A stretch of DNA of 64,000 bases from Vibrio fluminensis (GCF_015278125.1 NZ_JADILO010000010.1:52549-116548), one strand, 5' to 3'. Positions 54,569-63,738 are shown, counted from the first letter of the stretch. Notes: generated by a model not told the origin, from the letters alone. Translations and numbers: made by a program.

Positions 54569-55436
54569 AGTAAGCTTTGATCCCGTGAGGGCGCAGTTTA
54601 CTTGGTAGTATGTCGTCTAACTTATCAATCTCATCCGCGAATACTTCTACTAGCGCAAACTGATGCTGTTGATAAATGTCGCGAATACGCTCAATCTCTT
54701 GCTCGGCCATTGCGCCGTGATCATTTCCCCAATACTGCAAATAGACTTTACCACTCGGTAAGTAAAAATCACTCAGTTGTTCTGCTTCGATGGGAAGTGG
54801 GCGATCATACGCATGGACAATGCCGTTCATATAGAGCCAGTTGTCAATGATTAGCTCTGATCGAGAGCGCACATAGTGGCCATCAAGTGTGCGATGTTTG
54901 GCTGCGAACTTTTGCTGAAAGTTAGAGAATGACTTATCAGTAGCCTTGGCTTCTGCATCTTGCCCTAAGTATTCAAGGACGGTCTGCTTGAGCCTTTGAT
55001 TGCGCGTAATCGTGTCATGCCACATAACAAATAATTGTTGGCTCTGTTTATCGCTTTTTTGCTGAGCCCCATGAGTCAGTCCAGCTGGTGTTACTTGCCA
55101 GCCTTGATCTGTCTTAACAATCCAACCCAATTCACTGAGCAATAGATTGAGTCGCTTGGCGGTGAGTTTTAGTCGTTCTCCCAGTTGAGTCGCACTAAGC
55201 AAGTTGCCGCTGCTCAAGGTGTCATCTATTAGTAAGTTTTCCGGCCAAACGATAAATTGGCCAAACTTTGCGTGTTGGATATATTCGCCACCAAATTTAG
55301 CGCCAATCTCGGTAAGTACCCAGCCATCTTCACTTCGATTAATGTAACCTGCGCGCTTGAGCTGATGGAAAAGCTCTTTGGCTGGTAAATCACGAAGTTT
55401 AGCAAGTTGCGAAGTTGAAAGTTTATCTGCTGCCAT
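54567..55436 (-). CDS. Winged-helix protein with a C-terminal PD-(D/E)XK nuclease-like domain
   Basis: A 289-residue protein. Residues about 1-130 look like two small winged-helix units, each with a short hairpin (SEDGWVLTEIGAKFG and TDQGWQVTPAGLTHG). Residues about 170-285 resemble a PD-(D/E)XK fold: VRSRSELIIDNWLYMNG with the helix Glu, then LSDFYLPSGKVYLQYWG, where the catalytic Asp is present but the usual Glu of the next strand (YIEYWG in relatives as I recall) is Gln. It may bind or cut DNA, or be an inactive relative. It is a single gene, convergent with yccF. Confidence 0.55.
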   Translation of the reverse strand: MAADKLSTSQLAKLRDLPAKELFHQLKRAGYINRSEDGWVLTEIGAKFGGEYIQHAKFGQFIVWPENLLIDDTLSSGNLLSATQLGERLKLTAKRLNLLLSELGWIVKTDQGWQVTPAGLTHGAQQKSDKQSQQLFVMWHDTITRNQRLKQTVLEYLGQDAEAKATDKSFSNFQQKFAAKHRTLDGHYVRSRSELIIDNWLYMNGIVHAYDRPLPIEAEQLSDFYLPSGKVYLQYWGNDHGAMAEQEIERIRDIYQQHQFALVEVFADEIDKLDDILPSKLRPHGIKAY

Positions 55437-55537
55437 GATGGTTCCTATTCAAAATAGCGATTCTATTTTCGCAGTGGATCATTTGTTCGCCAAATGAAAA
55501 CAATGAATCTGAGATAAGGGGCAGTGTTTTACAAGAG

Positions 55538-55566
55538 AATAAGGAGGCATAGCCTCCTTATTTACG
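55538..55566 (-). terminator. Hairpin after the dCache-GGDEF gene
   Basis: ATAAGGAGGC / GCCTCCTTAT arms with a 3-nt loop lie just beyond the stop of the leftward gene. The following T-run is poor on the minus strand, so termination may be partial. Confidence 0.6.
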
Positions 55567-55571
55567 ATGAT

Positions 55572-57338
55572 TTAGTGAGCGTAGACCTCGAAACTGACTT
55601 GGTTACGGCCGGAGCCTTTTGCTTTATGTAGGGCTTTTTCAACTCGACAAATCGTCTCTTGATGATTGTTTACTATCACCCCACCCCCAATACTTGCGGT
55701 AAAAGGAATATTTTGTTCCCCAACTCTGACAGGGTTCTTTTCAATCATCATTCGCAACTCTTCACAGCGTGTTAGCGCATCACTTTGATCGTGAGCGTGG
55801 AAGAGTAAACTAAATTTACCTAAGCCATCACGCGATAGGCTGATCGCTCGAGGTTTAGGAAAACATGTTTGCATCATTTCCGCGACTGCAAGGGTAATTT
55901 TGTCCGCGCATTGAGAACCATGGTGATTGAGGATTTGGTCAAAGAAGTCGACTTCCAATTGTGCGAAATAGACATTCTCATTGTTTTTATGGCAATCAAT
56001 CGACGCATTCATCGTGTGTTGGTTGTCAAGCTTCGTCATGACGTCTTTGCACAGTAGGCTCTTATGAAGCAATAGGTTGCTTAATACAATTTCACCGCGG
56101 TCTCGAATGATACGCATAATACTGCCCCCCATAGGCAAGCGGGTTTGTATATAAACTACGCCAATGAGCTGACCTTGGTTACAAAGTGGCATGATGTGGT
56201 GGTTGGTACGAATCTGCAGTTTTTGAGCGAGACGGTCAGCATTCTGTTTGCTTGAAAAGAGCGTTTTATTTGGTACAAAACTCGCCGCAAGTGCCTTGTC
56301 ATTCATGACTACTCGGCTGTTACCATGGAAATCAATCGTAGAAAATTCGCCACTTTGATTATCATATAAACAGAATTGAATGCCTCGGTTGGGAATAAAC
56401 CGATCGATGGTGTAACGAAGCTGAAGTTTATAATTACTGATGTCTTTTTGATTGCTGAGGTTTGCCAGAGCGACACTAAGCTGACGGGTTAGGTAACTAA
56501 TTGCCAGTGAAATATAGAGTAATGATGCAATAAATATTGCAGTTAAACCAAATTGGTAGGATGTGGCTAAAATATCTGAGCGGTCGGTACCCGCAATAAA
56601 CACCCAGTCAAAGCTATTGTCTGCATCGAATATGGCCACTTTGTTTTTATTACGGTAGTAATACTCAAATTCTGAGAATTTGTTACCAGATTCGACTAGC
56701 TGGCTAATACCACTGTTGTAACTAATTGAAGCGGTTCCAATGCGTTTTGGATTTGGGTGGAAAATTAGGCGACCAGTGTGTCTATCAATCACGAAGACAT
56801 AGCCATTATCGAGTGTACGTAAGCCACGCAAACTCTGAGTGGCATGCATTAAATCGAACTCTAGCCATAGTTGCTTTTTATCATTCGGGGTATATTTCAC
56901 CGCGAATACCCAGTAGTCAGGGTATTTTTCATAGAGAGATGAGATAGCAACCTTAGGAGAAATGCTCACTAGCGGTGTCCAAATAATATTTGGATCTTTT
57001 TCTGGTAATGTCGGGTGGAGTAAAGCCGAGCGGTATTGCCCCGTCTCTAAATTGACAGAAATAATATCAGCATATATCGGCGAATGTTTTAGAATTCTTT
57101 TGGCCGCAATATCGAAATCGTTTAATGTTTTTGCTTCATTAAGTAAGAACAGCTTGCTTGAAGCGGCTTCTACTTGATAAGAAACTAGGTTTGTTGCGGT
57201 AGTTAGATTATCTAATGACTGTAAGTGAGCGTTTTGTTCCGAAGCTTTAAGTTGGTCGTAGGCTAGAAACAACATTCCGATAGATAACAGAATAACGTAC
57301 GGTTTCAGTGTTTTTGTGACCAGTTTCGGTAAGCTCAT
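55572..57338 (-). CDS. Membrane dCache sensor with GAF-like and degenerate GGDEF domains
   Basis: A 588-residue protein. Helix 1 (about 12-28) and helix 2 (about 263-285) flank a periplasmic Cache-type sensor (YPDYWVFAVKYT, GYVFVIDRHTGRLIFHPNP). A GAF-like part lies at about 305-415. The C-terminal 160 residues align with GGDEF: DVMTKLDNQHTMNAS stands for the D-LT-L-NR start, VDFFDQILNHHGSQCADKI for the metal-binding strand, and HKAKGSGRNQV for the end. The active site itself reads SRDGLGKFSLLF instead of GGDEF, so diguanylate cyclase activity is unlikely. It may be a c-di-GMP or partner-binding regulator. It lies 163 bp downstream of glgX. Confidence 0.82.
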   Translation of the reverse strand: MSLPKLVTKTLKPYVILLSIGMLFLAYDQLKASEQNAHLQSLDNLTTATNLVSYQVEAASSKLFLLNEAKTLNDFDIAAKRILKHSPIYADIISVNLETGQYRSALLHPTLPEKDPNIIWTPLVSISPKVAISSLYEKYPDYWVFAVKYTPNDKKQLWLEFDLMHATQSLRGLRTLDNGYVFVIDRHTGRLIFHPNPKRIGTASISYNSGISQLVESGNKFSEFEYYYRNKNKVAIFDADNSFDWVFIAGTDRSDILATSYQFGLTAIFIASLLYISLAISYLTRQLSVALANLSNQKDISNYKLQLRYTIDRFIPNRGIQFCLYDNQSGEFSTIDFHGNSRVVMNDKALAASFVPNKTLFSSKQNADRLAQKLQIRTNHHIMPLCNQGQLIGVVYIQTRLPMGGSIMRIIRDRGEIVLSNLLLHKSLLCKDVMTKLDNQHTMNASIDCHKNNENVYFAQLEVDFFDQILNHHGSQCADKITLAVAEMMQTCFPKPRAISLSRDGLGKFSLLFHAHDQSDALTRCEELRMMIEKNPVRVGEQNIPFTASIGGGVIVNNHQETICRVEKALHKAKGSGRNQVSFEVYAH

Positions 57339-57501
57339 GATAGAAATTGCCAGATTGTGTGTAAATAATGTGATTTATGTCTTATTTTAAAGGCAATTCT
57401 TGTTATAAGCAATTGGTTACTATGCATGTAAAGATAATAAGCAGAGTAACAGGGTATTACTCTGCTTGGTTGTTTATCACGATTTTTATTTGATAGGGTG
57501 A

Positions 57502-59466
57502 TTATTCTTTGTTCAATTGGCAGGTGAAGATTGCCATAGAGCGCGGTTCCAACATGACATGTTTTCGCTCGACACACTGATGCATCAGCGTTGATGAAGT
57601 GTCACATATCATTTGCCATTGCTGGCCGGTTTTATTTGGTAGAGTAAACCTAGCGGGAGCATCTGTTTGGTTAATGGCGTAGAAGAGTTGTTCACCAAAC
57701 TCTCCAATACCCATGTGCAGTCCAACGGCGGTAACGGTGTTCCAATCTTGATGACTGAGTGGATTGCCATCCAGTTTGCGCCAATATACACGGTTGCTAT
57801 TGCGACTCTCCCCGCTGAACGCATGAATAAACGGTACCATGTAGGTTTGCCGTGCCGAAATCATCGCTGCCATCCATGTGCGAAATTCTTGTTTACGCTC
57901 ATCCAATTGCCAGCTTAACCAACTTATTTCGTTGTCTTGGCAGTAGGCGTTATTGTTGCCTTTTTGACTGTGTGACAGAACGTCTGCCATTAATAAATGT
58001 GGAATGCCAAAAGAGAACAGTAGAGTGGCAACGAAATTTCGTTTTTGGATTTCTCGTCGCTCTAAGATAAGAGGATCGTTAGTTTCTCCTTCCTGCCCAT
58101 AATTGGCCGAACGATTGTCTCCATGACCATCTCGATTTTGTTCACCATTGGCATCATTGTGCTTCGATTTATAGGAAACGAGATCTTGTAAGCAGAAGCC
58201 ATCATGGTAAGTGATGTAATTGATTGTTAGGCGGTAGGGCCAGTTGGCTGCACTATAAAGATCGCGTGAGCCCATAATACGAGTGGCAAGTTCGGTAAGA
58301 TAACCTTGATCTCCCCGCCAGAAGCTACGGCTAGTATCTCGCAGACGGTCGTTGCATTCATTCCAGCCGAATGGAAAGTTGCCTACCTGATAGCCGTTAG
58401 GTCCAATATCCCAAGGTTCAGCAATCAACTTGGTTTGTTTTAGGGTTGGGTCTTGAGCTATGGCCTTGAAGAACCCACCATTCGGATTAAAGTTTTCACC
58501 CTCTCTGCCCAGAGTCGCTGCCAAATCAAATCTAAACCCATCAATATGATATTCACTTACCCAGTAGCGTAAGGTATCCATCACTAAGTTGAGCGTTGGC
58601 TGATAAGATAAATCTAGGGTGTTACCGCAGCCAGTATAGTTAGCATAGTGTTGACCATGTTTAAGATAGTAATGTTTATCTAGCGCTTTAAGGTTAAAGA
58701 CAGGTCCATCAGGACCGCCTTCGGCTGTATGGTTGTAGACTACGTCAAGTATCACTTCGATGCCGTTTCTGTGTAGTTCGCGAATCGCAGTCTTTAATTC
58801 AATTACCGCGTCTTTATCGGCATATCTTGGATCTGGCACCATAAAGAGGTATGGGTTGTAACCCCAATAATTCACCTTATCCATATTGAGTAGGTGAGGT
58901 TCGTGCATACAAGCCGCCACAGGGAGAAGCTGAATAGTGTTGATATTTTGCTGTTTGTAGAAGTTCAGCATGGCTTCACTGATTAACCCTAGATAACAAC
59001 CTTGCTGCTCAAGGGGAACTTCCGGATTGAGCTTGCTGACACCTTTAACGTGCGTTTCAAACAAAACCATCTCTTCTTTGGCTCGTTTAGGTGATTCAAT
59101 GCCTTGCCAATCAAATCGATCGTCAGTGACGACACATTTCGCAAGTTGGAAGCTTTTTCGGGCATTAAAAGGTGTTTTGTAGTCAAGAGGATGATCAAGC
59201 GCTTTCGCGTAAGGATCGGCGATATAGTGTTCTTGACCTTGTACGAGTGAGATATAGCCATAACGTTGACTGGCTTGAATACCTTCAATAAAGACGTGTT
59301 TGATGCCTGCATATTCACCAGTTAACTCATAAGTGGTGTGTTGACCTTGAGCGTCAAAAAGAGCCAAACGAATATCTTCACTGTCGGGTGCATAAATAGC
59401 GAAGTTACAACCTTGATCGTTCAAGGTTACCCCTAGTGGGAATGGGCTAGAAACTGTTGTTGTCAT
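57502..59466 (-). CDS. glgX: Glycogen debranching enzyme GlgX (GH13)
   Basis: A 654-residue cytoplasmic enzyme that hydrolyses alpha-1,6 branches of limit dextrins. An N-terminal CBM48 domain (about 5-95, PLGVTLNDQGCNFAIYAPDSE) precedes a GH13 barrel with VILDVVYNHTAEGG, GFRFDLAATLGR (nucleophile Asp near 335), LIAEPWD (acid Glu near 370) and ITYHDGFCLQDL. Length is normal. No other glg genes are next to it. Its ATG at 59466 faces a 439-bp gap. Confidence 0.94.
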   Translation of the reverse strand: MTTTVSSPFPLGVTLNDQGCNFAIYAPDSEDIRLALFDAQGQHTTYELTGEYAGIKHVFIEGIQASQRYGYISLVQGQEHYIADPYAKALDHPLDYKTPFNARKSFQLAKCVVTDDRFDWQGIESPKRAKEEMVLFETHVKGVSKLNPEVPLEQQGCYLGLISEAMLNFYKQQNINTIQLLPVAACMHEPHLLNMDKVNYWGYNPYLFMVPDPRYADKDAVIELKTAIRELHRNGIEVILDVVYNHTAEGGPDGPVFNLKALDKHYYLKHGQHYANYTGCGNTLDLSYQPTLNLVMDTLRYWVSEYHIDGFRFDLAATLGREGENFNPNGGFFKAIAQDPTLKQTKLIAEPWDIGPNGYQVGNFPFGWNECNDRLRDTSRSFWRGDQGYLTELATRIMGSRDLYSAANWPYRLTINYITYHDGFCLQDLVSYKSKHNDANGEQNRDGHGDNRSANYGQEGETNDPLILERREIQKRNFVATLLFSFGIPHLLMADVLSHSQKGNNNAYCQDNEISWLSWQLDERKQEFRTWMAAMISARQTYMVPFIHAFSGESRNSNRVYWRKLDGNPLSHQDWNTVTAVGLHMGIGEFGEQLFYAINQTDAPARFTLPNKTGQQWQMICDTSSTLMHQCVERKHVMLEPRSMAIFTCQLNKE

Positions 59467-59905
59467 GTCTGTCGTTTATTACCAATGCAGTGCAATGCGT
59501 CTGGATAGTGCTAATTTTTCTACTTATGGGCGCATTGCTTTTAATTTATGTCTTAAATAGTGAACTATAGGGCATTACTCGTGACAAAAAGTGTGCCCCA
59601 GCCAGTAATTTGTTGTCTAAATAGTGATCAAGTTCGAATAACGTTATTTTTTTGTTGTGATAGTCACGTGATAAGGCGGGGTGGTGAAGGAATTCGTGCT
59701 AGTCGAAGTTCTCAGCTAACGCAACTAGGATCACAAAGTAAGGTAAATCATACTTAACGCTTGTGCCGTATAAGTTTCTAAAAACTAATCGTTTATTTCA
59801 TTTTTAATCAACTTTTGTTACACAGTGTGAGCGTGCTTGCTTTGACTCTTTTGTTTGCTTATCTACGCTTAGAGGTAATCGGAAGCCAAATGAAAGGAGA
59901 CTATA
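59467..59905. other. Long intergenic region between glgX and a small gene
   Basis: A 439-bp gap holding the divergent promoters. A 65-codon rightward frame at 59560-59757 has no ribosome site and no protein-like pattern. A GCGGGGTGGTGAAGG string near 59677 vaguely resembles a MalT box, but no second copy was found. TCACGTGA at 59666-59673 is a perfect 8-bp palindrome. Nothing else is clear. Confidence 0.5.
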
Positions 59906-60100
59906 ATGGCGACATTTAAGCAGGACATTCCAAATCGAGTAACCGTTTACCATGATGATATTGAGCAAGAGAAAGCGTTAAAAAATGCATTAGCACCAGA
60001 AAAGCCACGCTATTTTAATGGTTCACCTACTTATCAAGCAGAAAGCGTCGATGCATTTATTCAGCGAGTCGAAGATGCAGGTTTGTCTATCGCGAAATAG
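59906..60100 (+). CDS. Small cytoplasmic protein of unknown function
   Basis: A 64-residue, charged, soluble protein (MATFKQDIPNRVTVYHDDIE, ending VEDAGLSIAK). A strong AAAGGAG lies 7 bp before the ATG and a perfect terminator follows the stop, so it is very likely a real, well-translated single gene. There is no Cys, membrane segment or recognised motif. Function unknown. Confidence 0.75.
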   Translation: MATFKQDIPNRVTVYHDDIEQEKALKNALAPEKPRYFNGSPTYQAESVDAFIQRVEDAGLSIAK

Positions 60101-60120
60101 TGGGATGAAATCTTAAATCG

Positions 60121-60150
60121 ACAAGACCGCCATTTGGGCGGTCTTGTTAA
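60121..60150. terminator. Bidirectional terminator
   Basis: ACAAGACCGCC / GGCGGTCTTGT arms with a 5-nt loop between convergent genes, followed by TAATTTG on the plus strand. Confidence 0.82.
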
Positions 60151-60164
60151 TTTGTCCGTGTCTG

Positions 60165-61397
60165 TTAGGTACTTTTTGCAATTGAAATAATACGTCTGAG
60201 CACTTCGTTCTCTGTAACCTCGGGGTTACGATAATAGCGGAAGATTTCAGAGTTGATGGCTTGTTGGGCAACCGGATTAACCGCCATTGAATCAGTCATA
60301 CTTGGTACCGCCAATCCTTGCTCGGTCGCTTGGATAAAGTCCTTGTGAGATTGAATTTGGCATGGATTAAAACCAGCTAAGTCAATGTCAGTACGGACTG
60401 GTATTGAGCCTTTCACTCGGTTAAATGTTGTTTGAAATTCTTTGTCCGCTAGAACGTTGGCAACTTGAGTCGCTTGCTGTTGTGTAAAGTCACTCGCTAC
60501 CATAAACAGAAAACTATCCATGTTATAGAGAAAGGCGTTGTGAGATTGAGGAGCAGGGTAGCAACCTATCTTTTGTGGAACGTTAACGTCAGAGGCCAGT
60601 AAGTCGCCTAATATCCAATCACCACCAAGTTGAAATAGCGCTTGGTCATCAATTAACGCTTGAGTTGCGGTATCCCAATTTTGGTTGGGCTGCTGCGCGG
60701 GTACCAAATTGGATATTTGTCTCAATTGGCGCAATGCGGTTCGCATTTGATCACTGTCGATGTGGTCTCGTTGTAATTCGACCAGTGCTTGGTAGTAAAA
60801 ATCGACACCGCCGTTCGCAATCACTAAGCTTTCGAACAACAATGCCACTTGCCATGCTTGCTCTCCAACCGCAAGAGGGATGACATTCTGTTGCTTTGCT
60901 TTTTCCATTGCTTGAAACATTTCTGGCCATGTCTTTGGCACGCTAAGATCCAGCTTTTCCAATAAGTCGTGGTTTACCCACATCCAGTTAAGGCGATGGA
61001 GAGTAATAGGAAGTGCAACATAGCCATTATCGGTTTTATTGATGTTAATCGTGAGCGGATAAAGGTTGTTGTCCCAGTCTTGTTCAGTGGCGGTTTGGTT
61101 GATCGTATGAACAATCCCCACCTCATCCCAAGCTTTGATGCTTGGACCCTCTATCTGTGCAATATCGGGTGTATTGCCAGCGAGAGCGCGAGCTTGAAGT
61201 ACCGTCATTGCGCTATCACCGCCTCCACCTAGAATCGGTGATGGCAGTAAAGGGATATCGTGCGTGAGAAGTTGTTGTTCGAGAGCATCGAGTGCCTTTT
61301 TCTCACCCTTAGATGTCCACCAATGTAAGAATTCTACGTCAGCAACACTATTGGCTGAAAGGCTAGCAAGGACGACTGCTAGGGTTATTTTTCTCAT
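60165..61397 (-). CDS. Sugar ABC-type periplasmic binding protein (UgpB/COG1653-like) next to a two-component system
   Basis: A 410-residue exported binding protein: signal peptide ending SLSANSVA, then VEFLHWWTSKGEKKALDALEQQL, ALAGNTPDIAQIEGPSIKAW and AFLYNMDSFLFMVASDF, typical of carbohydrate-binding family 1. No ABC permease or ATPase gene is near. Instead it follows a histidine kinase gene after 2 bp and a response regulator gene, so it is probably the periplasmic sensor partner of the kinase, or a transport partner coded apart. The ligand is probably a sugar but is not known. Confidence 0.85.
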   Translation of the reverse strand: MRKITLAVVLASLSANSVADVEFLHWWTSKGEKKALDALEQQLLTHDIPLLPSPILGGGGDSAMTVLQARALAGNTPDIAQIEGPSIKAWDEVGIVHTINQTATEQDWDNNLYPLTININKTDNGYVALPITLHRLNWMWVNHDLLEKLDLSVPKTWPEMFQAMEKAKQQNVIPLAVGEQAWQVALLFESLVIANGGVDFYYQALVELQRDHIDSDQMRTALRQLRQISNLVPAQQPNQNWDTATQALIDDQALFQLGGDWILGDLLASDVNVPQKIGCYPAPQSHNAFLYNMDSFLFMVASDFTQQQATQVANVLADKEFQTTFNRVKGSIPVRTDIDLAGFNPCQIQSHKDFIQATEQGLAVPSMTDSMAVNPVAQQAINSEIFRYYRNPEVTENEVLRRIISIAKST

Positions 61398-61399
61398 AA

Positions 61400-62830
61400 C
61401 TAATCTCTTGGGAAGGCAAGTGTTGCGATTAAGCCACCTCGGTTACTCATCTCGAGTGAGAGCTGTCCTCCATGGGCTTTGGCAATACTTTGGGAAATCG
61501 TTAAACCAAGTCCATTACCTTCTTGGTCATTTGAACCTCGGTAATAGGGCTGGGTCAATTTATCTAATGTGGCTGAATCAAGCGAGGTGCCGTGGTCTTG
61601 TACGCTGATGGTGACTGAGTCAATGGACTCGGTAAGGTGAATATCAGCTTTATGGCCGTATTTGATCGCATTATCGACTAAGTTTTGAATGCAGCGTTTA
61701 ATGGCCAACGGCTTACCCGCGTAATAGTCAACATTATGGTTATGAACTGTGATTTTATCGCCGTTTGGGTCGATAGCGCTGGCGATATGGGTGACTAACT
61801 GATTAAGATCGATAGGCTCGATATCTTCGTGAATGTCGGTCTCTTTGATACATTGCAGTGCGCCCTTAACCATTAAATCGAGGTCATTTGCGATACGGCT
61901 AAAGCGTTCTCGTTCGGTTTCATCGTTGAGCATTTCTGCGCGTAGCTTAAGGCAGGCTATTGGTGTTTTTAAGTCGTGCGATATAGCGCCAAATAGCATT
62001 TCACGATCTTTAATGTGGCTATCAATCCGTCGATTCATCTTATTGAATGCGTGTACAGCTGCGCGAAGTTCTGCACTTCCTTCTTCTTTCACCTCAGGCA
62101 CTTTTAGGCGGCTCGACATCAAGGTCGCCGCTTTCGCCAGTTGGCGAATTGGGCGAATTTCACGCTGGACGACAAACCAAGTGCAAATCAACAGTAAAAG
62201 TGCCGAGAGCAACATAGTGAACCACTCTCTTATATCAAAATAGCTGGTTTCTAAATTGATATAGGGTGCGGGCAACACCGCGGCCAGATAGAACCAAGCT
62301 TGTTGGTCGACTTTTACTTGGATCACTAAAATCGGTGGATTAAGATCACCATAAGAGAGTGAGTAATGCCCCCACAACATTGGCAGTTCGTCTATCGGTA
62401 ACTCTTTATTGAACACTTTGAGTTTGTCACGACGGGTGAACTCGACCTGAATATCGGGCGCATCTTGCAGTTCGTTGTGCAGGACTTGTTCAACCTCGTT
62501 TATTACCATCGCTTTTCTATTACTTTCTGGCAGAGGAGCCACTGGGATCTGATGGTTATTAAGGGAAACGAAAAAGCGTGTTCCGCCCATGTTACGTAAT
62601 TGGTTTAGAACTAAATGGCGATATTCAGGCGGTAGGGTTTGGAAAAATGAAATCGTTGACGCGGCACTTAGTGCCAAACTGTTTACCGTTGTCTTCAAGC
62701 CCTGCTCATCTTTATCGCTGCTGTGTTGGTACCAAATGAGGCCAGCTAAAAACTGCGCAATAATGATCACGCACAGCAAAAATAGACTAGTGCGCATTGC
62801 TAGCGAATTGCCCAGTCCTTTAACCTTCAT
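61400..62830 (-). CDS. Membrane sensor histidine kinase
   Basis: A 476-residue kinase. Helix 1 (about 13-33) and helix 2 (about 205-225) flank a periplasmic domain of about 170 residues. A HAMP segment follows (REIRPIRQLAKAATLMS). HisKA has FGAISHDLKTPIACL with the phospho-His near 286. HATPase has QNLVDNAIKYGH (N box), DHGTSL (G1-like, variant) and GNGLGLTISQSIAKAHGG (G2). The start is ATG 62830 or GTG 62839; both overlap the response regulator gene. It should read the periplasmic binding protein coded 2 bp downstream. Confidence 0.9.
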   Translation of the reverse strand: MKVKGLGNSLAMRTSLFLLCVIIIAQFLAGLIWYQHSSDKDEQGLKTTVNSLALSAASTISFFQTLPPEYRHLVLNQLRNMGGTRFFVSLNNHQIPVAPLPESNRKAMVINEVEQVLHNELQDAPDIQVEFTRRDKLKVFNKELPIDELPMLWGHYSLSYGDLNPPILVIQVKVDQQAWFYLAAVLPAPYINLETSYFDIREWFTMLLSALLLLICTWFVVQREIRPIRQLAKAATLMSSRLKVPEVKEEGSAELRAAVHAFNKMNRRIDSHIKDREMLFGAISHDLKTPIACLKLRAEMLNDETERERFSRIANDLDLMVKGALQCIKETDIHEDIEPIDLNQLVTHIASAIDPNGDKITVHNHNVDYYAGKPLAIKRCIQNLVDNAIKYGHKADIHLTESIDSVTISVQDHGTSLDSATLDKLTQPYYRGSNDQEGNGLGLTISQSIAKAHGGQLSLEMSNRGGLIATLAFPRD

Positions 62831-63527
62831 ACTGTACACCGGCGGTTAGCATGTAGCCTTTGTTACGTACCGTGAGAATCAAGGAGCGATCTTTATCATC
62901 GAGATGATGGCGTAAGCGACTGATTTGCACATCAATCCCTCGCTCGAATGGATCAGCATCGCGACCCCATATCTCTCTGGCAATATCGTCACGAGATAGA
63001 ATAGATTCGGCATGAGAGATAAATAGCCCTAACAATGACAAATCAGCCCCGCTGAGTTGTTTAACGGTTTTGGTTGGCGTGTGAGTAAGTTGACGAGTTA
63101 CGGTATCTAGTTGCCATTCATCAAAGCGTACTTTACGTGCTAGTTTGGCGCTGTGACTTGAAACGCTGCGGCGTAGTATGGTTTTAATTCGAGCTAGCAA
63201 CTCACGCGGACTAAACGATTTTGTGATGTAATCATCAGCTCCCATTTCTAAGCCAGCCACACGGTCTGCTTCTTCTGTTACGGCTGTCAACATGATAATG
63301 GGCACATTCGATGTTCTGCGCAATTTCTGACATAAAGTGAAGCCATCGTCACCTGGCATCATAATATCGAGAATAATCAAATCCGGTTGGTGCATTTCAA
63401 GTAATTGCCACATAACAGCGCCATTTTCAGCGCCAATGACGTCAAAACCAGCTTTGCCTAAGTAGTCGCTGAGCGCTTCACGCAGATCTTGGTTATCATC
63501 AACGACTAAGATTTGTTTCTCACACAT
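62820..63527 (-). CDS. OmpR-family response regulator
   Basis: A 235-residue regulator. The receiver (about 4-118) has VVDDNQD (acidic pair near 11-12), LIILDIMMPGDDG (phospho-Asp near 54), TAVTEEAD and the conserved Lys in DYITKSFSP; the residue after this Lys is Ser where the family nearly always has Pro. The C-terminal winged helix (about 132-230) has LLGLFISHAESILSRDDIAREIWG and RGIDVQISRLRHHLDDKDR. It is first in the regulator-kinase-binding protein operon. Candidate dyads lie upstream. Confidence 0.92.
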   Translation of the reverse strand: MCEKQILVVDDNQDLREALSDYLGKAGFDVIGAENGAVMWQLLEMHQPDLIILDIMMPGDDGFTLCQKLRRTSNVPIIMLTAVTEEADRVAGLEMGADDYITKSFSPRELLARIKTILRRSVSSHSAKLARKVRFDEWQLDTVTRQLTHTPTKTVKQLSGADLSLLGLFISHAESILSRDDIAREIWGRDADPFERGIDVQISRLRHHLDDKDRSLILTVRNKGYMLTAGVQYEG

Positions 63528-63550
63528 TCACTGATCAGCCCTGTTTTATA

Positions 63551-63647
63551 TCAATGGGTATATGATGCCATTGAAGTGAGCTTTCTCAATCACTTACTCA
63601 ATAAAGTGATGGTTTCAATAAGGTATTTTTGTAAGTGACCTCTTACA
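63551..63647. promoter_or_regulatory. Three dyads upstream of the response regulator gene
   Basis: TCAATGG-N10-CCATTGA (63551-63574), ATCACTT-N8-AAGTGAT (63589-63610) and TGTAAG-N6-CTTACA (63630-63647) stand in a row in the first 120 bp upstream of the start. They are candidate operators for the regulator itself or for other control of this operon. Confidence 0.45.
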
Positions 63648-63738
63648 AACGTGAGTTAATTTGCAACCTTTTATGTGCATTTAGCCCGTACCATAAGAAT
63701 CAGTTCTGCAAATGGCAGACTCCCAACCGTTACGGTAT

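Noticed and set aside
59677..59691. MalT-box-like string upstream of glgX
   Set aside because: Only a partial match and a single copy, while MalT control needs several boxes.
59560..59757. 65-codon rightward frame in the glgX gap
   Set aside because: No ribosome site and no conserved-looking segment.
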